A stretch of 62,381 nt of DNA. It comes from Microscillaceae bacterium (GTDB lineage Bacteria; Bacteroidota; Bacteroidia; Cytophagales; Microscillaceae). The first letter of the stretch is position 1, and each line of letters begins with the position of its first letter. Below, one piece after another: positions 1 to 7,405 of the stretch. The DNA is taken from positions 1-62,381 of the forward strand of contig JAABSX010000020.1 of the NCBI GenBank assembly GCA_011390205.1, read 5' to 3'. A model generated the notes under the pieces. It made no database searches. It worked only from the letters and a program-made list of their open reading frames with translations, and had not been told where the DNA came from. Made by a program: the position numbers and the translations under genes.

Positions 1-461
1 TGGCTGTGGCGGGCATTCCCACCGAAACCAATAACCATGCAGTAGAGTTGGTATTGGCAGGGCTAGAAATGCAAAAATATATGGAAGAACGCACCCAACA
101 ACTCGAGGAAGGGGAAGATATTTGGCGAGTGCGTCTGGGCATTCATACGGGCGACCTCGTAGCGGGGATTGTTGGCAAAGTAAAATTTGCTTATGATGTC
201 TGGGGTGATTCGGTCAATCTTGCCGCACGTATGGAAAGCACAGGCGAAGTAGGTAGGGTACATATCTCAGAAATAACCTACGAGCTGGTAAAAGATTTTT
301 TTGAATGTGAGAAAAAGGCAGAACTTGTGTATGCAAAAAATATTGGCGAGGTGCAAACCTACTTTGTGCTTCGCATCAAGCCCGAATACTCAGAAGATGA
401 AGCAGGCTTTGTCCCCAATGAGCGTTTTGCGCAATTAAAACAAGAAAAGTTTGGAAGCTAA
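1..461 (+). CDS. Class III adenylate cyclase, C-terminal part (5' end outside window)
   Basis: The reading frame is open to the left edge, so only the last ~150 residues are present. They hold the second half of a class III nucleotide cyclase domain: a glycine-rich stretch (HTGDLVAGIVG) and the signature DVWGDSVNLAARMES. In this family the Asp in DVWG favours ATP over GTP, and the Asn and Arg of NLAAR stabilise the transition state. I therefore infer cAMP formation. The domain usually sits at the C-terminus behind sensor or membrane modules, which cannot be seen here. A short tail of ~25 residues follows. A hairpin terminator lies at 539-559. Confidence 0.85.
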   Translation, partial: AVAGIPTETNNHAVELVLAGLEMQKYMEERTQQLEEGEDIWRVRLGIHTGDLVAGIVGKVKFAYDVWGDSVNLAARMESTGEVGRVHISEITYELVKDFFECEKKAELVYAKNIGEVQTYFVLRIKPEYSEDEAGFVPNERFAQLKQEKFGS

Positions 462-538
462 GGCAGCTTCAACGAGACAACCCTTTCCTACACAAGCAGT
501 GCCTTGCTTATGTCAGACGCTGATAAAAATTATTTTGC

Positions 539-559
539 CCAACTTAAGGTTGGTTTTTT
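539..559 (+). terminator. Rho-independent terminator after the cyclase gene
   Basis: CCAAC/GTTGG stem around TTAAG, followed by six T. It lies about 80 bp after the cyclase stop codon. Confidence 0.6.
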
Positions 560-580
560 CTTAACTTCACTAACTTTGAT

Positions 581-616
581 ACCCATTGGATATACCACCA
601 ATGGGTTTTTATTTTT
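581..616 (+). terminator. Second terminator-like hairpin
   Basis: ACCCATTGG (581-589) pairs perfectly with CCAATGGGT (598-606) and is followed by a T-rich tract. It sits 20 bp before the GTG of the next gene. It may be a back-up terminator for the cyclase transcript. It also argues against a start for the next gene upstream of here. Confidence 0.5.
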
Positions 617-635
617 TAATTTTAAATCTAAAAAA

Positions 636-1091
636 GTGAATCAAAAATTAATCTTAGTAAGCATCATGGCTGCCATGTGCGTCTTGGGTACAACTTGTAG
701 CAATACAGAAAATACCCAACAACAACAGCAAGAAGAAGAAGTGAACAACAATGAAGCCGTATATGACTTACCCGAATTGGAAGGTAAATATACTTTGCCA
801 TCGGATGGTTGTGATTTGGTGCTTACCATCAAAAAAGAGAAAAATGGCCTTGAGTATGCTTTCGTAGGAATGGGTGGAATTATAGACATGTCAGGAAAGA
901 TACTATTTAGCAAAGAAGAGGACTCATACAGGCTTACTTTTGATGGACCTATTGAAAACAATCCTCCAAAGTCAGTAGAAGCAATATTTAAAGATAAAAG
1001 TATCACGATACAGAATTACGGCAATGCTGAGCAAAATTTTACAATCTTTTCGGATTGTGAAGAAAAATATCTTGAATTTAAGAAGAAATAG
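636..1091 (+). CDS. Hypothetical small lipoprotein
   Basis: About 151 residues from a GTG start. The frame stays open upstream to 504, but that stretch runs through two terminator-like hairpins, so I chose the GTG at 636; the ATG at 666 is an alternative. The N-terminus is a short hydrophobic signal ending in VLGTTC, an imperfect lipobox, followed by a Q/E/N-rich linker (QQQQQEEEVNNNE). This suggests an exported, possibly lipid-anchored protein. The C-terminal ~100 residues look like a small beta-rich domain. I recognise no family and infer no function. Confidence 0.6.
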   Translation: MNQKLILVSIMAAMCVLGTTCSNTENTQQQQQEEEVNNNEAVYDLPELEGKYTLPSDGCDLVLTIKKEKNGLEYAFVGMGGIIDMSGKILFSKEEDSYRLTFDGPIENNPPKSVEAIFKDKSITIQNYGNAEQNFTIFSDCEEKYLEFKKK

Positions 1092-1135
1092 AACTAAACA
1101 GGAAAGACATGCTATTTTTGACTTCACATAAAATT

Positions 1136-1177
1136 AAAAAAGGGCTTGAAGCATTACACTTCAAGCCCTTTTTTTTA
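1136..1177. terminator. Bidirectional terminator between convergent genes
   Basis: GGGCTTGAAG (1142-1151) pairs perfectly with CTTCAAGCCC (1159-1168). A-rich sequence lies on the left and eight T on the right, so it can end both the lipoprotein transcript and the leftward propeller gene, whose stop codon lies inside it. Confidence 0.85.
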
Positions 1178-4100
1178 GTCTTCTAGCACAATCGCAGGGA
1201 TTTTCATTTGATAAATGAGTTCATTCAGGCGAGGCAGGTCTTTTTCCATCACCTCTTTTAGTTTGCTGAGTTCGGCATCTATTTTAGAAGTGATGTCTTT
1301 TTGAACGGCATACATCTGAGAAGTGGGTTTGTTGTAGCCGTAGCCAGCCATCGTACCTAGGGCACTCAATCGGTTATTAAGCCTTACAGGGTAATTGAGT
1401 GGATCTTGTCCGCTTCTGTTTTTGACTTGGTAGAGCGTTTTTTCTATGTCTGAGATAGCAGTATTGATTTTATTGCTGAGGTCTGAAATCTCTTTGTATT
1501 CAGGTTTGTCACTGATTCGGGCGGTGTAAGCCTTGATAAGTGAGCGGGCTTCACGAATTTTTTTGATGCTTTCGTGTGTCTCGGTCAGTTTGTCTCGAAT
1601 TTCCATCAGCAAATTAAACTGCGCCTGTAAGTCGCTTTGGCTTGCGGAGAGCCTTGGGTCTTTCAGGATTTCAAACGTCTGGGTTTGTGTTTCTTCGCCT
1701 ACAGTAAGTTTTGCCTGATAAGTACCTGGTACGGCTTCTGGGCCTTGTGTACCTCCAAACCAAAGAATCAAGCCTTCAAAAGTAGCTGCTTCAGGGTAGC
1801 GCATATTCCACACAAAAAGATTTGCCCCTTTTTTAGGACTCAGATTGCCTACTTTGCCTTCTTTTTTCTCTTCGTCGGTGAGCTTGCTGCTGTATTTTTT
1901 GATGCGTTTTCCTTGTGGGTCTAAGATTTCTAGGCTTACCACACGGCTTGTATCGGGCTTTTGGGCAAGATAATAGTGGATTCCTACGCCTGAGATTGGA
2001 TTTTTACCTGCAAATTTGCTATCTCTGCTTTGCCCACCCATATTGTTGTAGGTAGCTTCGGGCTTGAAGAGTTTAGAATTGCTCGTCTTAATGGCAGGGT
2101 TAAGCTGATGCAGCATACTGATATTGTCCATAATCCAGTAGCTTCTGCCCTGCGTGGCAGCGATGAGGTCATTTTCTTTGATGGCAAGGTCTGTGATAGG
2201 CACTTGGGGCAGGTTAAGCTGCAGTGATTGCCAGTTTGCACCATCATCAAAAGAGACATATACGCCCAGTTCTGTGCCAGCATAGAGTAGCCCTTGTTTG
2301 GTGGGGTCAGCTCGTAGTACCCTAGTGAAATGCTCATTTGGGATTCCGTTGGTGATTTTTGTCCAAGTCTTGCCGTAGTCAGTGGTTTTGTAGAGATACG
2401 GAGCGAAGTCATCCGATTTGTAGCGTGTGCCAGCCACATAGCAGCCTCCTTTGATGAATGGATGTGGGTCTATACTGTTAATCATCATCCATTCGGGCAT
2501 TCCTTTGGGGCTTACATTTGTCCAAGTTTTGCCTCCGTCTCTTGTTACGTGGATAAGCCCATCATCAGAGCCTGTCCAGATGACTCCTGCCTCATTTTGG
2601 GCTTCTGCTACGGCGAAGATTGTTCCGTAATATTCTACGCTTGTATTGTCTTTGGTGAGGGGGCCTCCAGAGGCTTCCATGCGTGTGGTGTCATTGCGTG
2701 TGAGGTCGGGGCTGATGGCCTCCCAAGATTGCCCTTCATTGGTGGTTTTGAAGAGTACATTGGCGGCACAATACAAGATGTTAGGGTCATGGGGAGAGAA
2801 TAAAATAGGGAAATTCCATTGAAAACGGTATTTCAAATCTTTGGCAGCCCAGCCCATGTGGTTGTCAGGATAGACATCTACGGCACGGATTTCATTGGTT
2901 TGGTGGTTAAATCGCGTCAAAAATCCCCCATAAGAGCCACCATAGACGATGTCTGGGTTTGTGGGGTGTGGGGCGATGTGTCCACTTTCGCCGCCTGCGG
3001 TTTCTTGCCAATCCCTTTCGGTGATGCTTCTGTCGTTGGAGCGGCTGGCTATTCGGAGGGCAGAGTTGTCTTGCTGCCCACTGTAGATTCTGTACGGGAA
3101 GTGATTATCAGTAGAGATTCGGTAAAGCTGCGAAGTGGGTTGGTTTTCGTAAGTACTCCAGCTTTCGCCTCCATTGAGAGATACTTGAGCCCCGCCGTCA
3201 TCTGCAATAATCATGTGCTGAGGGTTGGTAGGCGATATCCACAAATCGTGGTGGTCGCTGTGTGGAGTAGAGATAGATTCATAGGTTTTGCCTCCATCTT
3301 TGGAGCGGTGAAACTGCACATTGAGTACATAGACGAGGTCTTCGTTTTGGGTATCTGCGTAGATTCGGGTATAGTACCAAGCCCTTTGGCGGAGGTTGCG
3401 GTCTTCGCTTACTTTTCGGAAGGTTTTTCCTCCATTGTCAGAGCGAAACACACCTCCTTCGTTGGCTTCTATGATGGCCCATACCCGCTCATTATTGACA
3501 GGAGAAACCGTGATGCCGATGATGCCCAGTGTGCCTTTGGGCAATCCTTCACTTTCTTTGCTGAGGTTGGTCCAAGTGTCGCCGCCGTCGGTGCTTTTCC
3601 AGAGGGCTGAGCCTTCGCCTCCGCTTTCTAGGGAGTAAGGGGTGCGGCGTACTCGCCAAGTGCTTGCGAATAAAATGCGTGGATTGAGTGGGTCAATGAT
3701 GAGCTCAAATGCACCTGCATTTTCATTGGAAAATAAGATTTTTTCCCAAGTTTTGCCTCCATCTTTAGAGCGAAACACGCCTCTTTCTTGGTTGGGGCCA
3801 AAGAGATGCCCAAGGGCTGCAGCATAGACCAAATCAGGGTTTTTGGGGTCAATCCTGATGCGGGTGATGTGTCTGGAGTCTTTCAGGCCGATGTGTTCCC
3901 AAGTTTTGCCTGCATTGACTGATTTCCACATGCCTAGCCCGTGTGATACATTTCCTCTGACGGTTTTTTCGCCACCGCCCACGTAGATGACGTTGGGGTC
4001 AGACGCACTGACGGCTACAGCCCCGATAGAGCCACCAAAATAGCCATCGGAGATATTTTGCCAGCTTGCTCCTGCATCTGTGGTTTTCCAGACACCCCCG

Positions 4101-4339
4101 CCTGTAGCGCCGAAGTAGTACAAATTGGGCTGCCCTGGCACACCTGTTACGGCGGCAGCACGTCCTCCTCTGAATGGGCCTATGTTGCGCCACTCTAAGG
4201 AGTTAAAGTAGCTTGTGTCATAAGCAATGGCTGTGCTGCTGGTTTTGTTTTTTTGGGTAAATCCTGACTGGCTTATCCCCAAAAATAGGAAGAACAAACC
4301 TATTTTTAAGCATATGTCATTTCTGTATATTTTTCTCAT
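1175..4339 (-). CDS. Secreted BNR-repeat beta-propeller protein (sortilin/VPS10-like)
   Basis: 1054 residues. A signal peptide (about 1-29, ending SGFTQ) precedes a long run of BNR/Asp-box repeats of the form S.DGGKTW / TTDAGASW, visible from about residue 50 to 720 (e.g. WKTTDAGASW, FRSKDGGKTWEK, YKTTDYGKTWTK). These build one or two beta-propellers. The last ~250 residues contain a beta domain and a helical, probably coiled-coil stretch near the end. The Bacteroidota family is often annotated as glycosyl hydrolase or VPS10-domain protein, but BNR repeats alone do not show an enzymatic activity. It is probably exported. It stands alone, convergent with the lipoprotein gene. The fold is clear and the role unknown. 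Confidence 0.85.
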   Translation of the reverse strand: MRKIYRNDICLKIGLFFLFLGISQSGFTQKNKTSSTAIAYDTSYFNSLEWRNIGPFRGGRAAAVTGVPGQPNLYYFGATGGGVWKTTDAGASWQNISDGYFGGSIGAVAVSASDPNVIYVGGGEKTVRGNVSHGLGMWKSVNAGKTWEHIGLKDSRHITRIRIDPKNPDLVYAAALGHLFGPNQERGVFRSKDGGKTWEKILFSNENAGAFELIIDPLNPRILFASTWRVRRTPYSLESGGEGSALWKSTDGGDTWTNLSKESEGLPKGTLGIIGITVSPVNNERVWAIIEANEGGVFRSDNGGKTFRKVSEDRNLRQRAWYYTRIYADTQNEDLVYVLNVQFHRSKDGGKTYESISTPHSDHHDLWISPTNPQHMIIADDGGAQVSLNGGESWSTYENQPTSQLYRISTDNHFPYRIYSGQQDNSALRIASRSNDRSITERDWQETAGGESGHIAPHPTNPDIVYGGSYGGFLTRFNHQTNEIRAVDVYPDNHMGWAAKDLKYRFQWNFPILFSPHDPNILYCAANVLFKTTNEGQSWEAISPDLTRNDTTRMEASGGPLTKDNTSVEYYGTIFAVAEAQNEAGVIWTGSDDGLIHVTRDGGKTWTNVSPKGMPEWMMINSIDPHPFIKGGCYVAGTRYKSDDFAPYLYKTTDYGKTWTKITNGIPNEHFTRVLRADPTKQGLLYAGTELGVYVSFDDGANWQSLQLNLPQVPITDLAIKENDLIAATQGRSYWIMDNISMLHQLNPAIKTSNSKLFKPEATYNNMGGQSRDSKFAGKNPISGVGIHYYLAQKPDTSRVVSLEILDPQGKRIKKYSSKLTDEEKKEGKVGNLSPKKGANLFVWNMRYPEAATFEGLILWFGGTQGPEAVPGTYQAKLTVGEETQTQTFEILKDPRLSASQSDLQAQFNLLMEIRDKLTETHESIKKIREARSLIKAYTARISDKPEYKEISDLSNKINTAISDIEKTLYQVKNRSGQDPLNYPVRLNNRLSALGTMAGYGYNKPTSQMYAVQKDITSKIDAELSKLKEVMEKDLPRLNELIYQMKIPAIVLED

Positions 4340-4477
4340 TGTATTGTTTTTTGGTGTGAAAGTATGAATTTTTTAATTTTATTGCCAAAATATAAAAACT
4401 GTGGCAGATTTAAACACATTATTTTTGAAAAAGGACTAAAAAAGAGAGGTCTTCGGCAGGCTTCTTTTGCTTGGGCA

Positions 4478-5413
4478 TTATTTACTGAATTTGTAGCCAA
4501 AATTAAGATTCAAAACGTGTTTAAACTGTATTTTTTTCTCAAAATTCCCGTCTGTCTGCTCTATCAAGATGTCATCATCATAGATGAGCTGTGTGCCGAA
4601 ACTGGCATTGATAAATTTATTGACCTTAAAAACGAGAAGAGTTTCCCAGTTTACGTCTGTGTTTCCGAGTGTTTCATAGTTGGTGAATAGATTCAACCCA
4701 GTCTTGAAAGTTACGTTTTCTGCCACATTGAGTTCTAGTTTTGCGTTGATGTTGTTTCCAAATTCAAATCTTACCTTTTCGCCAGGCTTCACACCGAATG
4801 CCCCTGCATTGGAGAGTGAATCCTCAAATACAAAGGTGGTTTTGCCTGTGAGAGGGGAGAAGGTGATTGAAAATACTTTGTTGCTATACTGTATGCCTAG
4901 GTTGGCATTGAGGTAGCCAGGGGCAAAAAACTTTGAAATGAGCATATCTTCTACCTCTTGCCCGTCGGCATTGATGGTGTAGGTGTAGCCTGGTGCGAAC
5001 TGTGTGCGGAGGTCAAGCGAACTGGCGAGACTCCATTTTTTAGAGAATTTTAGTCCGTATTGAGTGCCTAGCAAGATTTGGTCATCTGTTTTCTTGAAAA
5101 TACTTTCTTTTCCGCCTACCCTTGCTACACCAAGGGCTGCGTTTAAGAAGGTTTCCCAAGTGCTTTTATCTGTTTCTCGTGTCATTTTTCCATCCAAAAG
5201 ACTTCCAATAGAGATGGAGTTGTTGCCTCCGCCAGCCCAGTTGCTCAGGCCTACATTAGAGAAACTCATGGTAGCAGCTCCTGCGTATTTCCAAGGAGAT
5301 ACAATGCTATCAGTTTGGGTGACTGCTTCGGCAGGCTCTTCTTGCTGTGCCCACGAGAGGGCAGGGACCATTAAAAGGAATAATAAAAGGGTGTAAAATT
5401 TTTGCATTTGCAA
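4478..5413 (-). CDS. DUF3078 outer-membrane beta-barrel-like protein
   Basis: 311 residues with a signal peptide ending ALSWAQ. After a Q/E-rich linker comes the typical DUF3078 opening: 'W.y.G......nvGLSNWAGGGNNSIS', followed by alternating amphipathic strands and a terminal aromatic-rich strand ending NFGYKFSK, as expected of an outer-membrane barrel. DUF3078 proteins are common in Bacteroidota and have no assigned substrate. The gene is monocistronic: 138 bp separate it from the propeller gene downstream on the same strand. Confidence 0.8.
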   Translation of the reverse strand: MQMQKFYTLLLFLLMVPALSWAQQEEPAEAVTQTDSIVSPWKYAGAATMSFSNVGLSNWAGGGNNSISIGSLLDGKMTRETDKSTWETFLNAALGVARVGGKESIFKKTDDQILLGTQYGLKFSKKWSLASSLDLRTQFAPGYTYTINADGQEVEDMLISKFFAPGYLNANLGIQYSNKVFSITFSPLTGKTTFVFEDSLSNAGAFGVKPGEKVRFEFGNNINAKLELNVAENVTFKTGLNLFTNYETLGNTDVNWETLLVFKVNKFINASFGTQLIYDDDILIEQTDGNFEKKIQFKHVLNLNFGYKFSK

Positions 5414-5623
5414 TGATTATTTTGGTGTTAGACAATGGGCAATGGTCTTATTCAAAAAAAAGACCTTGCAAGCTATAAAAGTTAGAGAAAAGGAACAAGA
5501 TTAAAGGTAAATAAGTAGGGGTGATTTTTTTGGAGAAATGCCTAAAGCAGGGGGGAGTAAATCCTTTGAGATAGGAAAATGGCGATAAGATGCTCGAGTT
5601 TGGAAAGATGTACGGTTTTTTTT

Positions 5624-5644
5624 CAAAACAGCCTTCAGACTGTT
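5624..5644 (-). terminator. Weak terminator after the sigma-factor operon
   Basis: Reading leftward, an AACAG/CTGTT stem with an 8-nt loop starts directly at the stop of the membrane-protein gene. It is followed by TTTTG but no long T run. Confidence 0.35.
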
Positions 5645-6268
5645 CTACTCTTCTTCAAGTTCTGACAGACAATGCTTAAGTTTTTGGAGATAGCTTCCAT
5701 AGAGTTTGTGCAGATACCAACGCATAAAAGGAAACATCAAGAGAGTCAGGAGAATTGCCGTGATACAGGCAGCCACCCATATTTCAATGGGTAATTCTGA
5801 GAGAGGGCGTTCAGATTCTTCTTGGAGTGTATAGCCATAAAAGAAGCCCGACAATGTACTGATAGGAGTCAGGAGGATTGTCCCTATAAAATACAAACGC
5901 AGGTATTTTTCTAAGGTAGAGACAAGCGTTTCGAGTCCGTCTTTGAGGTTATTGCCTTGTAGATTGATGTGCTGTAGCTGGTAATATTTGGCAATGTAAT
6001 AGACGGCAGACAAGAAGAATAGTCCAAGAATGGCAATGACCAATGAATTTTTTAAGGAGTCATCTTCGTAAAGTATAAGTCCTATGAAGACAATCGTGGC
6101 GACAAGAAGAGAGCCGATTTCAAAAAACAAGCTTCTTTTTATTTTACTAAAGGCATTTTGGGTTTTTCCCTTGAGCAAAGCACTGATGTCCTTTTTATCA
6201 ATATGGGCGTTTTTGTTTGGGGCAGCGTTGATGTCGTTCCAGATAGATTTTAGGTTTTCTAGTTCCAT
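5645..6268 (-). CDS. Membrane protein paired with ECF sigma factor (possible anti-sigma)
   Basis: 207 residues. A cytoplasmic N-terminus of ~45 residues (MELENLKSIWNDIN...) is followed by four predicted membrane segments at about 48-65, 74-92, 125-147 and 165-185, and a short charged C-terminus. It is separated from the sigma factor by a single base, so the two are almost certainly co-transcribed. Cytoplasmic domain plus membrane helices plus sigma neighbour is the usual anti-sigma layout, and this is the inference here. No ZAS zinc motif (HxxxCxxC) is present, so it is not a classical anti-sigma factor. Confidence 0.65.
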   Translation of the reverse strand: MELENLKSIWNDINAAPNKNAHIDKKDISALLKGKTQNAFSKIKRSLFFEIGSLLVATIVFIGLILYEDDSLKNSLVIAILGLFFLSAVYYIAKYYQLQHINLQGNNLKDGLETLVSTLEKYLRLYFIGTILLTPISTLSGFFYGYTLQEESERPLSELPIEIWVAACITAILLTLLMFPFMRWYLHKLYGSYLQKLKHCLSELEEE

Positions 6269-6269
6269 A

Positions 6270-6755
6270 TTATTGCTTGGTAAGTATCTTTTTGAGTTTA
6301 TTTCTGATTCTGTTCATTTTTACACGCACATAGTTTTGTGTGATTCCTACGGTATCGGCTATTTCTTCATAGTCTTTGTCTTCTAAGTAAAGCATCATAA
6401 TGGCACGCTCTACTTTGCTGAGGTGCTGTATGGCATTTTTGAGTATTTTGAGTTTTTCTTCGTATTCGTAGTCATAAGGTATATCGGCAAGTTGAAGGTT
6501 ACTGTTTTCTAGGCTTGCTTTGATAGGTTTTCGTTTTTCTTTTCGGAAGTGTGAAATCGCCGTATTTAGCGCCACTCTATACATCCAAGTGCTGATTTTA
6601 GAATCACCTCTAAAGCGTGGGTAAGCTTTCCAGAGTTGAATCAAGATTTCTTGAAACAAGTCTTGCCTGTCTTCCGCCTCATCTACATACATTGCACAGA
6701 CCTTGTGCATGATGCCCTGATGCTCTTTTACGATTTCTAAAAATGGCTCTTCCAA
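6270..6755 (-). CDS. ECF-type RNA polymerase sigma-70 factor
   Basis: 161 residues, the normal ECF length. Region 2 is visible in DLFQEILIQLWKAYPRF and STWMYRVALNTAISHFRKEK, and region 4 in LSKVERAIMMLYLEDKDYEEIA followed by the helix-turn-helix GITQNYVRVKMNRIRNKLKK. It redirects RNA polymerase to a specific set of promoters. The downstream membrane protein one base away is its likely regulator. A nested palindromic element lies immediately upstream and may influence expression. Confidence 0.9.
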   Translation of the reverse strand: MEEPFLEIVKEHQGIMHKVCAMYVDEAEDRQDLFQEILIQLWKAYPRFRGDSKISTWMYRVALNTAISHFRKEKRKPIKASLENSNLQLADIPYDYEYEEKLKILKNAIQHLSKVERAIMMLYLEDKDYEEIADTVGITQNYVRVKMNRIRNKLKKILTKQ

Positions 6756-6810
6756 GTGTATTTTTTAGGTTCTTGTGATAATAGTAGCTTTTATGACCCA
6801 ATGATTACAA

Positions 6811-7026
6811 CACTGTCAGGTTTTTTTGCAAAAAATAATCAGATGTGCTACGCTCAATGCTGTCAGCTTAAGGTTTTTGTTGGTAGTCAGACGTTCCACT
6901 TTTTCAAAAAGTGGAGCGTCTATTCTCAGAAAAAGGCGTTTGTGCGCTTGCGTAATATTTATTCTTCTGTCAAATTAGGGCATTGTGCGCTACACTGCTC
7001 TGCTATTTTTTAACTACCTGACAGTG
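6811..7026. repeat. Nested palindromic non-coding element (MITE-like)
   Basis: This fills most of the gene-free stretch 6756-7077. Three inverted repeats lie one inside another. The outer arms CACTGTCAGG (6811-6820) and CCTGACAGTG (7017-7026) match perfectly. The middle arms (6845-6860 and 6980-6995) match at 12 of 16 positions. In the centre is a 16-bp hairpin (6889-6904 with 6906-6921) with one G.T pair. No open frame or flanking target duplication is seen. It may be a decayed miniature transposon or a structured leader for the sigma operon. Confidence 0.5.
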
Positions 7027-7077
7027 AGGGCTTTGGCTGCTGCCCTCCCTTTGGGAGTGTACTGACAATGGGCATAT

Positions 7078-7335
7078 TTACTTGTCGCTGCTTTCTTTCT
7101 TTTTTTCTAGCTCATAAAACATCCTGTTTTTGATGGCATCTGCCACGAAGGCAAGCCCTGCATTGGTGATGATGAGTGCCAATGTGCCTAGGCTGAACCA
7201 TTGCCAAAAACTTGCTCCTGTGTGTTTTAAATGGGCAATCTCTATCGCAAAGCAAAGCCCAAAAGCAAACAAACTAAACCCAATGGGGGCATACAAAAAC
7301 CATTTCTTAAAATAAGGATTCTTAAAATCAAACAT
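7078..7335 (-). CDS. Small two-helix membrane protein
   Basis: 85 residues: two hydrophobic segments (about 13-33 and 46-66) separated by a short loop with a histidine and lysine, and a charged tail (YELEKKKESSDK). No family is recognised. It stands alone between the palindromic element and the restriction-modification gene. Coding is supported by a clean start, proper membrane-protein composition and a charged C-terminus. Confidence 0.6.
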   Translation of the reverse strand: MFDFKNPYFKKWFLYAPIGFSLFAFGLCFAIEIAHLKHTGASFWQWFSLGTLALIITNAGLAFVADAIKNRMFYELEKKKESSDK

Positions 7336-7405
7336 AGGCTATTTCTTTTCTTTGAATGACAAAGATAAGCCTCAGAAGTGGTATTTTTCAAAAAAGTGTG
7401 TCTCG

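Noticed and set aside
504-635. N-terminal extension of the small lipoprotein gene
   Set aside because: It runs through two terminator-like hairpins (539-559 and 581-616) and would bury the signal sequence.
2330-3610. Long plus-strand open frames inside the propeller gene
   Set aside because: Antisense shadows of a clear BNR-repeat gene; no recognisable protein motifs.
6756-7013. 85-codon plus-strand open frame upstream of the sigma factor
   Set aside because: It lies within the nested palindromic element and shows no protein-like features.
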